From Arenicellales bacterium (GTDB lineage Bacteria; Pseudomonadota; Gammaproteobacteria; Arenicellales; JAHEKD01), in the NCBI GenBank assembly GCA_028284225.1, contig JANQSD010000019.1:124001-188000 (forward strand): a DNA stretch of 64,000 bases, written 5' to 3'. Below the pieces are notes generated by a model, which ran no database searches, was not told the origin of the DNA, and saw only the letters and a list, made by a program, of their open reading frames with translations. Every line of letters begins with the position of its first letter. The first letter of the stretch is position 1. The position numbers and the translations under genes were made by a program. Below, one piece after another: positions 55,695-64,000 of this stretch.

Positions 55695-58397
55695 ATGTTC
55701 GGATCAGTTTTAACGAAAGTATTTGGCAGCCGTAATCAGCGCTTAGTCAAGCAAATGGGCAAGATAGTGAGCCAAATTGGTGCTCTGGAAGCAGATTATG
55801 AGGCACTGTCTGATGATGGCATTAAAACTAAAACCGAGGAATTTAAAAAACGTGTTGCCGAAGGCGAAAAGCTCGATTCGCTATTAGTTGAAGCTTTCGC
55901 CTTAACCCGCGAAGCATCTAAACGAGCATTAGGGCTGCGACATTTCGATGTACAGCTAATTGGAGGGATTGTTCTGCATGAAGGTAAAATTGCAGAAATG
56001 CGTACTGGTGAAGGTAAGACCCTGGTCGCAACATTGCCAGCTTACCTTAATGCGCTGACAGGTAATTCGGTACATATTATTACTGTCAACGATTATCTGG
56101 CCCGACGTGATGCGGGCTGGATGGGAAAAGTTTTTACTCAATTAGGCATGTCAGTAGGTGTCATCTATTCCGGCCAGCCCTATGATGAAAAGCAGGCAGC
56201 TTATCGCAGTGATATTGTTTATGGCACTAATAATGAATTCGGCTTTGATTACTTGCGTGATAACATGGCTTTTCAAAAGGAAAGACGCTCACAGACAAGT
56301 TTAAGCTTTGCAGTTATTGATGAGGTTGATTCGATTCTGATTGATGAGGCCCGAACACCGCTGGTCATCTCCGGGCCGGCAGAAGAAAGTACCGACCTAT
56401 ATCAAAAAATCAATCAATTTGTCCCGAACCTAACTCAACAAATGGAGGAGGACGGGCTAGGTGATTTCAGTCTTGATGAAAAATCCAAACAGGTTTTCAT
56501 GACCGAGGAAGGCCACGAACACGCTGAGCAACTGCTGGAAAAAGCAGGCTTGCTACCACAAGGAAGCAGTTTATATGATGTTAGCAATATTTCCCTGTTG
56601 CATCATTTATATGCAGCTTTAAGGGCCAGGCATTTATTCCAGAAAGATGTGGACTATATTATTCGTGATGGTCAAATAGTGATTATCGATGAATTTACCG
56701 GCCGCATGATGCCGGGACGACGCTGGGGTGATGGCTTGCATCAGGCTATTGAAGCCAAAGAGGGTGTAAAAATTCAGCAGGAAAACCAAACCCTGGCCTC
56801 GATAACGTTCCAGAACTATTTCCGACTTTATGAAAAACTCTCCGGCATGACCGGTACCGCTGATACAGAGGCCACTGAATTTCAGCAGATTTATGGTTTG
56901 GAAGTCGTAGTGATCCCTACTAATAAGGACATGGTTCGTGATGATTCTGCCGATATGGTGTACCGGACTACTAAGGAGAAGTTTCAGGCTATTGTTGAAG
57001 CGATTAAAGAAGCCAGGGATCGTAAGCAGCCTGTGTTAGTGGGTACAGCGTCGATTGAAAGCTCTGAACTATTATCCAAATTTCTGAATAAGGAGAAAAT
57101 TGATCACCAGGTGCTTAATGCCAAACATCATGAAAAGGAGGCGCAGATTATTGCGCAGGCCGGTCGGCCAGGTGCAGTGACAATCGCTACCAATATGGCA
57201 GGTCGAGGTACAGATATTGTGCTGGGCGGGAATCTGGAGCTTGAACTCGAAGCGGCCAATGATGATCAACAAGTACAGCAACAAATCCACCAGGATTGGC
57301 AGCAACGTAACAGCCAGGTTTTAGAAGCAGGCGGGCTATTCGTCGTAGGTACGGAGCGTAATGAATCCCGTCGGGTTGATAACCAGTTGCGCGGTCGTTC
57401 CGGGCGGCAAGGTGATCCGGGATTAAGTCGTTTTTATTTATCCATGGACGATAATTTAATGCGTATATTTGGTTCGGATCGCGTATCCGGACTGATGGAA
57501 AAATTGGGCATGGAAGAAGGCGAAGCTATTGAACATCCTTGGGTGACTAAAGCGATTGAGAATGCGCAGAAAAAGGTTGAAGGTAAAAACTTCGATGCGC
57601 GCAAACAATTGCTGGAATATGATGATGTCGCCAATGAGCAGCGCAAAGTTGTTTATCAGGAACGCAATGCGTTAATGGACAGCGATGATATCTCCGAGAA
57701 TATAGAAACCATTCGTGAAGAGGTGGTTAACAATGTGATTTCGCGGCACGTTCCTTACCAAAGTATGGAAGAACAATGGGATGTCCCGGCGCTGGAAAAA
57801 GATTTACAGGATGAATTTAATCTAACACTTCCGGTTGCCAATTGGTTGGAGGAAGACGACGAGCTACACGAGGAAACTTTACGGCAAAAGATTCTTGATC
57901 AAGTTATTTCAGTCAATAAAGGCAAGGAACAGCGCTATGGTGCGGAAATAGTCCGCCAAGTGGAAAAGGCAGTAATGCTGCAAATGCTGGATGTTCACTG
58001 GAAAGAGCATTTGGCGAACATGGACCATCTGCGCCAGGGAATTGGTTTGAGGGGATATGCACAAAAAAATCCCAAGCAGGAATACAAACGCGAATCATTT
58101 GAACTGTTTTCACGGATGCTGGAAACAGTAAAGACATCCGTGATTGCAACTCTGGCTAAATTTGAAATTAATACCGAAGCAGTACCGCAACCGGAACCCC
58201 AGGTTGACGAAAGCAAAATGAACTTTGAACATGCAGCTGCTGCACAGTCTACCCAGGATTTGGTCGGTAGTCATGAAACCGAGGTTGCCGATGGATCACA
58301 ACCTTATGTTCGGGAAATGCCCAAGGTCGGACGTAATGAACCGTGCCCATGTGGGTCAGGGAAAAAATACAAGCGTTGTCACGGTAGACTTAGTTAA
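55695..58397 (+). CDS. secA: Preprotein translocase ATPase SecA
   Basis: 900 residues. Walker [32 protein letters not shown] (DEAD-like), [33 protein letters not shown], and the C-terminal zinc site [17 protein letters not shown] that binds SecB. It drives protein export through SecYEG. Full length for the family. Confidence 0.97.
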   Translation: MFGSVLTKVFGSRNQRLVKQMGKIVSQIGALEADYEALSDDGIKTKTEEFKKRVAEGEKLDSLLVEAFALTREASKRALGLRHFDVQLIGGIVLHEGKIAEMRTGEGKTLVATLPAYLNALTGNSVHIITVNDYLARRDAGWMGKVFTQLGMSVGVIYSGQPYDEKQAAYRSDIVYGTNNEFGFDYLRDNMAFQKERRSQTSLSFAVIDEVDSILIDEARTPLVISGPAEESTDLYQKINQFVPNLTQQMEEDGLGDFSLDEKSKQVFMTEEGHEHAEQLLEKAGLLPQGSSLYDVSNISLLHHLYAALRARHLFQKDVDYIIRDGQIVIIDEFTGRMMPGRRWGDGLHQAIEAKEGVKIQQENQTLASITFQNYFRLYEKLSGMTGTADTEATEFQQIYGLEVVVIPTNKDMVRDDSADMVYRTTKEKFQAIVEAIKEARDRKQPVLVGTASIESSELLSKFLNKEKIDHQVLNAKHHEKEAQIIAQAGRPGAVTIATNMAGRGTDIVLGGNLELELEAANDDQQVQQQIHQDWQQRNSQVLEAGGLFVVGTERNESRRVDNQLRGRSGRQGDPGLSRFYLSMDDNLMRIFGSDRVSGLMEKLGMEEGEAIEHPWVTKAIENAQKKVEGKNFDARKQLLEYDDVANEQRKVVYQERNALMDSDDISENIETIREEVVNNVISRHVPYQSMEEQWDVPALEKDLQDEFNLTLPVANWLEEDDELHEETLRQKILDQVISVNKGKEQRYGAEIVRQVEKAVMLQMLDVHWKEHLANMDHLRQGIGLRGYAQKNPKQEYKRESFELFSRMLETVKTSVIATLAKFEINTEAVPQPEPQVDESKMNFEHAAAAQSTQDLVGSHETEVADGSQPYVREMPKVGRNEPCPCGSGKKYKRCHGRLS

Positions 58398-58425
58398 GAT
58401 TATCCCTTTATCAAGGGATAATCTT
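58396..58425 (+). terminator. Perfect 13-bp hairpin at the secA stop
   Basis: aagattatccctt (58396-58408), loop tatc, aagggataatctt (58413-58425). The stem starts in the secA TAA. It is not followed by a T run, so Rho-independent termination is uncertain; mRNA end protection is an alternative. Confidence 0.55.
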
Positions 58426-58429
58426 ATCC

Positions 58430-58610
58430 CGCATTCATTGCGGAATCTCCTTGGATTGAGTATTGCCTTTCTCATGGAGATCCCGGCACAAGACCGGGAC
58501 AAAACTACTTAATTTAATGAAGCGGGCATGTGTAATATACCCCTCCTGGCCTTCTCTGAAAGGGGAGGAACAAGTTCTCCCCCTTGTAGGGGGAGCTAGA
58601 GGGGGTACAA
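58430..58610. repeat. Third copy of the mosaic intergenic repeat
   Basis: Contains gcgggcatgtgtaatatacccctcctgg and the following ctgaaaggggagg block, matching acgggcatttgtgaggaacccctcct at about 21738-21763, then ctcccccttgtagggggag, matching cccccttt...ggggggag near 21980. Also carries the hairpin cccggcacaagaccggg (58484-58500). It fills the secA-argJ gap. Confidence 0.6.
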
Positions 58611-58638
58611 TCCATGTAACTATTTTAGAACTGTACAA

Positions 58639-59859
58639 ATGAAAAAATCCCCTCTTGCACCTGTTTCATTTCCCGATTTACCCGAGATTAAGGGTTTACG
58701 CTTAGCTGCGCTTGCAGTCGGTGTTAAATACAAAGGCCGTAAAGATGTTATGCTGGCGGAGTTAGCGCCAGGTTCGACAATCGCAGGGGTTTTTACTAAA
58801 TCAAAAACCTGTTCCGCACCGGTGGACTGGTGTAAGAAGATATTACCCAAAGGCAGGGCCCGCGCTATTGTGGTGAATTCCGGCAATGCAAATGCGTTTA
58901 CAGGCAAGCAGGGTGAGCGTGACGTTAAAACCATGGTGGCTGCGGTCGCCAGGTCGTTAAAATGTCCTCAAAACCAAGTTTACGTAGCCTCAACAGGAGT
59001 AATCGGGGAAAGACTGCCGGTAGAGCGCATCAGCAAGGTTGCAGTTAAATTATCTTCCTCGTTAAAGTCAAATCGTTGGCTACAGGCAGCGTCTGCAATT
59101 ATGACAACCGATACCTATCCCAAAGGCGCATCTGTAACAGCCGAGGTTTATGGTCAAACGGTGACGATTGCCGGGATTGCAAAGGGCTCGGGAATGATAG
59201 CACCGGATATGGCGACGATGTTGAGTTTCGTTTTTACTGATGCAACGATACCGGAAGATTTACTGCAAAAGCAATTAAAAAAGGCCGCCGATCAAACCTT
59301 CAATTGTATTACTGTGGATAGCGATACCTCGACCAGCGATACCCTGTTGCTGGCTGCTACCGGCCAGGTAGACCATCAACCAGTTAAAAACGAAAAAGAG
59401 TTAAAGTCATTCCAATCAGCGTTACAAACTGTGTTAACAGATCTAGCCACTAAGGTTGTCAAGGACGGTGAGGGTGCAAGCAAATTTATTACTGTTGATA
59501 TTACTGGTGCTGCATCAGCAAAATCGGCACGTACAATCGGGATGGCAGTCGCCAATTCGCCGCTGGTGAAAACAGCCATTGCCGGCGAAGACGCTAATTG
59601 GGGCAGGGTTGTTATGGCGGTGGGTAAAGCAGGTGAAAAAGCTGATCGTGACAGGCTCAGCATAGCTATGGGCGAGACAACAATTGTCACCAGGGGAAAA
59701 CTTAATCCTAATTATGATGAGGCGGTTGTGACCAAACATCTAAAAGGCACTGATATTACTATCAAGGTCGATGTAGGTGTGGGTAAAGGCAAGGCCAGAG
59801 TCTGGACCTGTGACTTGACCCATGACTATATCTCTATCAATGCCGATTATCGTTCTTGA
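58639..59859 (+). CDS. argJ: Bifunctional ornithine acetyltransferase/N-acetylglutamate synthase
   Basis: 406 residues, self-cleaving. The site A192/T193 lies in GSGMIAPDMATMLSF, where the freed threonine is the nucleophile. ARAIVVNSGNANAFTGKQG and the end CDLTHDYISINADYRS are typical. It recycles the acetyl group in arginine synthesis. The mutT-like gene overlaps its stop (TGATG). Confidence 0.95.
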   Translation: MKKSPLAPVSFPDLPEIKGLRLAALAVGVKYKGRKDVMLAELAPGSTIAGVFTKSKTCSAPVDWCKKILPKGRARAIVVNSGNANAFTGKQGERDVKTMVAAVARSLKCPQNQVYVASTGVIGERLPVERISKVAVKLSSSLKSNRWLQAASAIMTTDTYPKGASVTAEVYGQTVTIAGIAKGSGMIAPDMATMLSFVFTDATIPEDLLQKQLKKAADQTFNCITVDSDTSTSDTLLLAATGQVDHQPVKNEKELKSFQSALQTVLTDLATKVVKDGEGASKFITVDITGAASAKSARTIGMAVANSPLVKTAIAGEDANWGRVVMAVGKAGEKADRDRLSIAMGETTIVTRGKLNPNYDEAVVTKHLKGTDITIKVDVGVGKGKARVWTCDLTHDYISINADYRS

Positions 59860-60257
59860 TGAAAATCATTAATGTTGTAGTAGGAATAATCCTCGATTCA
59901 TCCAAGTCAAAAGTATTAGTCGCGCAGCGCAATACGGACGATGAGCACTTCGGTCAATGGGAATTCCCGGGCGGTAAAATAGATATTGATGAGCCTGCCG
60001 AAGATGCATTAAAGCGTGAATTGGCAGAGGAGTTAGGCATTAAAGTAACAGTATTTCAGCCATTTGAACGTTTTGACTACCAGTATGTTCACTGTAAAGT
60101 AAACCTCAATTTTTATTTAGTAACCGGGTTTGCAGGCGAGCCGCAGGGCAAGGAAGGACAAATCATCAAATGGCAACATCTGAAACGCCTTGCTGAGCTG
60201 GAAATGCTGGAAGCGAATAAGGATATAATAGCTCGACTATCGAACCTTCAAGATTAA
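59859..60257 (+). CDS. mutT: 8-oxo-dGTP diphosphatase-like Nudix hydrolase
   Basis: About 132 residues, with the Nudix box GGKIDIDEPAEDALKRELAE continuing ELGI, and WEFPGG before it. VAQRNTDDEHFGQWEFPGG is the MutT pattern; it would clean oxidised GTP/dGTP. ATG 59859 overlaps the argJ stop; the secA-argJ-mutT order is common. Confidence 0.88.
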   Translation: MKIINVVVGIILDSSKSKVLVAQRNTDDEHFGQWEFPGGKIDIDEPAEDALKRELAEELGIKVTVFQPFERFDYQYVHCKVNLNFYLVTGFAGEPQGKEGQIIKWQHLKRLAELEMLEANKDIIARLSNLQD

Positions 60258-60298
60258 CTAGTCAAAAAATCTACAAGCCAATATTAACCTCATCCAAT

Positions 60299-61423
60299 TT
60301 GTTGAACGAATATCAATTATTAGCAAAGTCAGTTGATTATCAACTCGGGAATACTATTCAAGCTTCTGTATTAGATGAGATTCAAATTACCTGCCGAGAA
60401 CCGACAAGCTTGGTTAAACAGGCAGAAGTTCATGGCGTGGCGCCTTTTTTATATCAATTTTTTAAACACTATAACATTGAATTACCTGATGAGATAAAAC
60501 GACAATTACAATCACTGACACTTAGGCACAAATTTGCGGCCCAAGCCAGGCGTAAAGCGCTCAGGGAAATAATTACTGTATTTAATGACAGGGGGATTGG
60601 TCTTGTTTTGTTAAAGGGTGCAGCTCTGGCTGTCATGATTTATGACAAGCCGGCCCACAGACCGATGCGCGATATAGACATTCTCATTAGTACGGCAGAT
60701 CAACAGCGTGCTAAGGATACGTTGGAGGAGCTTGGATTTACCTTTGATAAATCGCATCAAAGCATCTACATGGGTGATATTCATCATTTGCCTAATGCGA
60801 TCAAACATGTTGATGGCTTAAAAGTTAGTCTGGAACTGCATCACCAGGTTTATTCCAGAGATGTACAGGGCAGTCAAACCTTCGAACAAATCATAGCTAA
60901 TGCCCAGAATATAGAGCTGGATGGCAAGCATGCATTAACGCTTGATCATCTGTCGATGCTCAATCATCTGTGCCGTCATACATTCAGTCTGGGCGGGCAA
61001 GTACGCTTGATTCATCAGTATGATATTGTCAAATATGCCCAAACATATATAAACGAGATACCCTGGCAAAATCTATACACGGAATATCCATTCATTATTA
61101 ATACCTTAAGATGCTTGCATTACTCCATATTTCTGCCTGAACAGGTCAAGGTAAAGATTAATATTCCAGCAGCTCAAAACATTCAAGGTATAGGGCAGGC
61201 GATGTTGCCTTACACCCAGATTATTCGAAAACACAAGAGTTTTAAAAAACGAATTAAGGCGTTGTTTACACCATCCCCCTGGTGGATGCATGTTAATTAT
61301 AATATCGAACCTGGCCAATCTTTGTTGTGGTGTTATATATTTACACATCCTAAAAGAGTCATAGTTGATATTAGCAACAGATTGCTGCAGGCATTCAGGT
61401 TTAAGTTAAGGCGTTTAATATGA
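60299..61423 (+). CDS. NTP_transf_5-type nucleotidyltransferase family protein
   Basis: 374 residues. GIGLVLLKGAALAVMIYD followed by PMRDIDILIS (D125, D127 as metal ligands) marks the nucleotidyltransferase superfamily PF14907-like group, which is often found in PqqD/HprK-like peptide clusters. TTG start. The stop overlaps the PqqD-like gene by 4 nt (ATGA). Its substrate is unknown. Confidence 0.8.
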   Translation: MLNEYQLLAKSVDYQLGNTIQASVLDEIQITCREPTSLVKQAEVHGVAPFLYQFFKHYNIELPDEIKRQLQSLTLRHKFAAQARRKALREIITVFNDRGIGLVLLKGAALAVMIYDKPAHRPMRDIDILISTADQQRAKDTLEELGFTFDKSHQSIYMGDIHHLPNAIKHVDGLKVSLELHHQVYSRDVQGSQTFEQIIANAQNIELDGKHALTLDHLSMLNHLCRHTFSLGGQVRLIHQYDIVKYAQTYINEIPWQNLYTEYPFIINTLRCLHYSIFLPEQVKVKINIPAAQNIQGIGQAMLPYTQIIRKHKSFKKRIKALFTPSPWWMHVNYNIEPGQSLLWCYIFTHPKRVIVDISNRLLQAFRFKLRRLI

Positions 61424-61695
61424 AAATAGAAACAAAAGTTCCGAAGCGGAACCCACAATTTCGACTGGAACAAATGGATGATGAACATCTGCTCTACAGT
61501 CCTTTGCATACAAAAACAATTTATTTGAATTTCAGTGCAGCCTTAGTCTGGGATTTATGCGATGGAGAGAATACGGTTGATCAAATTATTGAAGTATTGG
61601 AGCAGTCCTTTCCCGAGTCTAAGCAACAAATTCGTACTGATGTAATGCATTCTATTGATGAGCTGGTCAAAAATCAGGCCCTTTTTCTGGACTGA
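61420..61695 (+). CDS. PqqD family peptide-binding protein
   Basis: 91 residues: VPKRNPQFRLEQMDDEHLLY, a strand leading to LNFSAALVWDLCDGENTVDQI, then a C-terminal helix pair; this is the PqqD winged-helix fold that recognises peptide leaders (RiPP recognition element) and is also seen in HPr-rel-A-type systems. It sits between the nucleotidyltransferase (4-nt overlap) and the kinase-glycosyltransferase (2-nt gap). Confidence 0.85.
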   Translation: MKIETKVPKRNPQFRLEQMDDEHLLYSPLHTKTIYLNFSAALVWDLCDGENTVDQIIEVLEQSFPESKQQIRTDVMHSIDELVKNQALFLD

Positions 61696-61697
61696 AT

Positions 61698-63485
61698 ATG
61701 CAAAAATCCTCACAGATTGCCGATTTGGGTTTGGCAGTGGAATATCCGCTAACTCTGTCAACTCAGGTACAAACTCTGTTTCCAGGTTTTAAAGATAACC
61801 AATCAACTCAGGCTGATATCAGCTTTTCGATAAAAGAATTACCCCAAGGAAGATTTAGTTTATCTGAAAACGGTAAATTGTTAGTTGAGAACCTGGACAT
61901 AAATAAAGTCGCAGTAGTTCTGATGAATGAAGTGATAAGATCTGTTGCGGAAAATTCCAGTAACCATATTGCTGTGCATGCCGCAGCGGTATCAAAAAAC
62001 GGCACTAATCTGGTACTTCCGGCAAACACCGGGTCGGGAAAAACCTCGTTAGCTGCCTGGCTAACATCACAAGGCCATGCATATTTAACCGACGAGCTAG
62101 TGCTTTTCAGTGGTGAAATAGCGGAATTTGAGGCGCTTTATAGGCCATTAAATATAAAAGCTGAAGGCCTGGATGTACTCAAAGCCTTGATAAAAAACAT
62201 TCACTCAGAGCAAGAAATCAAAACTGACAATCTGATTGTTTGGCCTGCAGAATTTATTGGTCAGCGTATCTGTGAGCCCGGAACTTTTACGGCTGATTTA
62301 TTTATATTTCCTAACTATAAAAAAGACAGTGAGTTGATTATTGAGCCGTTAAGTTCAGCTCAAACAGGTCTGGAGTTAATGGCATGCAATGTTAATGCCA
62401 GAAATCTTGCAGATCATGGTTTTAAACAGTTGAGCAAGATTGCCAGACAAGTTCCCGGTATTCGCTTGACCTATAGCAGTTTTGAACAATTAACACCTTT
62501 AATACCTGAGTTAATTGATTTAATGACCAGCAAGGTTATCGACAATGACTTTTTGCGAGCGCTATTTAAAGCGGCTCCGGTGAGCCAGACACCGGCGGTT
62601 GCTGACGATGCCGGCCCTAGTGCCGCTATTCCGTCTGCTACGATAAAAACCGGAAAAAAGAAACTATGTATTGGTATGGCGACTTATGATGATTACGATG
62701 GGGTCTATTTTTCAGCGCAGGCAATCCGACTGTATCATCCTGAAATCACAGATGATACGCAAATCCTGGTTCTGGATAATCATCCGACTGGAAAATGTGC
62801 TAACGATCTTAAGGCCCTGGATAAGAAAATCAAGAATTATCATTATCAGCCGGTTACTGATAAAACCAGCACGGCAATTCGTGATCAGCTTTTTGAACAT
62901 ACCGATGCGGATTATGTTCTATGCATGGATTGTCATGTTTTTCTTGAGCCAGGTGTCATAAAAAAGTTGTTCGACTATTTCGAATCTAATCCAGACACAA
63001 ATGATTTGCTACAAGGTCCGATGTATTCAGATGATTTAAAGCAATTATCAACGCATTTTCGTCCCACTTGGAATCAGGGCATGTATGGAGTGTGGGGATA
63101 TGACCAACGTGCACAAAGGCCGGATGCACCAGCATTTGAGATTCCAATGCAAGGTTTAGGTTTGTTCGCTTGCCGTAAACAAGCCTGGCCAGGATTCAAT
63201 GAAAGCTTTCGTGGTTTTGGTGGTGAAGAAGGCTATATTCATGAAAAATTCCGCCAAGCAGGGGGCAAAACCTTGTGCCTGCCTTTCTTGCGCTGGATAC
63301 ATCGTTTTGCACGACCGATGGGCGTGCCTTATCCTATCAACTGGCCGGATAGAGTGAGAAATTACTTAATTGGTTTTACCGAGTTAGGTTTGGATACACA
63401 GCCACTCATTGAGCATTTCAACGAGTACTTGGGCGAGGCTGCTACAGCCACAATGGTGACGGCTTTTGAGCAAGAATTTGAATGA
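61698..63485 (+). CDS. HprK-like P-loop kinase fused to a GalNAc-transferase-like glycosyltransferase
   Basis: 595 residues. Residues ~1-290 look like an HprK-related domain: HAAAVSKNGTNLVLPANTGSG with Walker A ANTGSGKTS (K115, T116), then YLTDELVLFSG. After a low-complexity Ala/Pro linker (~292-318), a GT-A glycosyltransferase follows: LCIGMATYDDYDGVYFSAQA, a D-x-H metal motif (D411, H413 in LCMDCHVFLEPG), and FRGFGGEEGYIHEKFRQAGG (508-523), resembling the DxH and WGGEN motifs of polypeptide GalNAc transferases. HprK-like kinases phosphorylate RiPP peptides in some lasso clusters. Peptide phosphorylation plus glycosylation is an inference. Confidence 0.78.
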   Translation: MQKSSQIADLGLAVEYPLTLSTQVQTLFPGFKDNQSTQADISFSIKELPQGRFSLSENGKLLVENLDINKVAVVLMNEVIRSVAENSSNHIAVHAAAVSKNGTNLVLPANTGSGKTSLAAWLTSQGHAYLTDELVLFSGEIAEFEALYRPLNIKAEGLDVLKALIKNIHSEQEIKTDNLIVWPAEFIGQRICEPGTFTADLFIFPNYKKDSELIIEPLSSAQTGLELMACNVNARNLADHGFKQLSKIARQVPGIRLTYSSFEQLTPLIPELIDLMTSKVIDNDFLRALFKAAPVSQTPAVADDAGPSAAIPSATIKTGKKKLCIGMATYDDYDGVYFSAQAIRLYHPEITDDTQILVLDNHPTGKCANDLKALDKKIKNYHYQPVTDKTSTAIRDQLFEHTDADYVLCMDCHVFLEPGVIKKLFDYFESNPDTNDLLQGPMYSDDLKQLSTHFRPTWNQGMYGVWGYDQRAQRPDAPAFEIPMQGLGLFACRKQAWPGFNESFRGFGGEEGYIHEKFRQAGGKTLCLPFLRWIHRFARPMGVPYPINWPDRVRNYLIGFTELGLDTQPLIEHFNEYLGEAATATMVTAFEQEFE

Positions 63486-63497
63486 TCGGTAATACTA

Positions 63498-64000
63498 CTA
63501 GCCTAAACGATATAATGCGTCCATATGGTCGTAAGTCAGGGCCGAAATTTCGCGCAAAATATCGCTACGGGAATTGATCCAGCGGGTATAGGATCTGGCT
63601 CGACGATTACGCTGAATCATGCCAATAAATGTATAAGGATACTCATTGCCTTTATTGTCCTTGGCTACAACAATGCCCATATCGCCACACAACCTTGAGG
63701 TTGAGCCCGTCTTATCATAGACATCAACGGAGTTGGGGATACTGGGCACATAAGTGGCAATTCGATCTTTGTTGGGTAATCCCATGTAATATTTAAGTTG
63801 ATCGGCCGATGGTAAGCGGTCATTCCAAATGGCGTATAAAAAACGGCTGTAATCATGTGCCGAGGCTGTATTACGATACGTCTTGCCACCTCTGGGTATA
63901 TATTCCACGATAGAGGTTTGTCTAAACAATCTCGGGCTGTGGGATTTCAAAACTCGCTCCACTTTAGTGGGTCGATAGGAGCGTTTGGCACGTTTACCTA
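63498..64000 (-). CDS. Class A beta-lactamase-like serine hydrolase (5' end beyond window)
   Basis: The frame is open to the right edge, so the N-terminus with the SxxK serine is missing. Visible are a C-terminal domain with YDKTGSTSRLCGDMGIVV, the KTG motif of penicillin-recognising enzymes, and ASAHDYSRFLYAIWND. The KTG context and length fit the beta-lactamase2 family rather than a class C enzyme. Convergent with the kinase-glycosyltransferase gene (12 nt gap). Whether it hydrolyses beta-lactams or is a housekeeping hydrolase cannot be judged. Confidence 0.7.
   Translation of the reverse strand, partial: GKRAKRSYRPTKVERVLKSHSPRLFRQTSIVEYIPRGGKTYRNTASAHDYSRFLYAIWNDRLPSADQLKYYMGLPNKDRIATYVPSIPNSVDVYDKTGSTSRLCGDMGIVVAKDNKGNEYPYTFIGMIQRNRRARSYTRWINSRSDILREISALTYDHMDALYRLG

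Overview
The window is a chromosomal segment of a gammaproteobacterium. The evidence is gene content and order: fabA-fabB, leuS-lptE-holA-nadD-rsfS, lpoA/rsmI/yraN/diaA-like/dolP, tusA-tusDCB-tusE, a canonical dcw cluster followed by lpxC and secA, and a class A RNase P RNA. I cannot name a genus. Coding is dense, with many 1-11 nt overlaps, and base composition is moderate except for a visibly AT-rich left end and an AT-rich acetyltransferase gene near 55 kb.

Layout. 1-1.8 kb: AT-rich accessory DNA with the tail of an unrecognised helical protein, a TIR domain fused to an Mrr-like PD-(D/E)xK nuclease, and a second PD-(D/E)xK protein overlapping it by one base; it looks like part of a defence locus. 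2.1-10 kb: omega-amidase, patatin lipoprotein, DUF885 metallopeptidase, AI-2E family membrane protein, DUF2007 protein, PBP1b. 10-16.7 kb: leuS, lptE, holA, proA, nadD, rsfS. 16.8-19.7 kb (minus strand): a coupled trio of lasso-B2-like cysteine protease, MFS transporter and FMN alpha-hydroxyacid dehydrogenase. 19.8-26.7 kb: fabA, fabB, a tandem intergenic repeat, heme A synthase, a LolA-like/MMPL exporter pair, DUF937. 26.7-30.6 kb: small membrane protein and bepA (minus), then the tus sulfur relay. 31-37.5 kb: rppH, a lytic-transglycosylase-like lipoprotein, then on the minus strand the rfaE2/dolP/SIS/yraN/lpoA block, rsmI and rnpB. 37.7-54.6 kb: mraZ to ftsZ and lpxC, behind a near-consensus promoter and three MraZ boxes. 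54.7-60.3 kb: AAC(6')-like acetyltransferase, DUF721 protein, secA, argJ, mutT. 60.3-63.5 kb: a three-gene operon of a nucleotidyltransferase, a PqqD-like peptide-binding protein, and a fusion of an HprK-like P-loop kinase to a GalNAc-transferase-like glycosyltransferase. The right edge cuts a class A beta-lactamase-like gene.

How it fits together: most of the window serves envelope growth and division (lipid II synthesis, septal machinery, PBP1b and its relatives, LPS core heptose and lipid A steps, LptE, BepA, DolP, SecA) with fatty acid synthesis, tRNA thiolation and translation factors. The accessory pieces of most interest are the TIR-nuclease pair, the B2/MFS/dehydrogenase trio, the PqqD/kinase-glycosyltransferase operon, the AAC(6')-like gene, several intergenic inverted or mosaic repeats, and two genes (nadD, bepA) whose complete reading frames have no ATG, GTG or TTG start.
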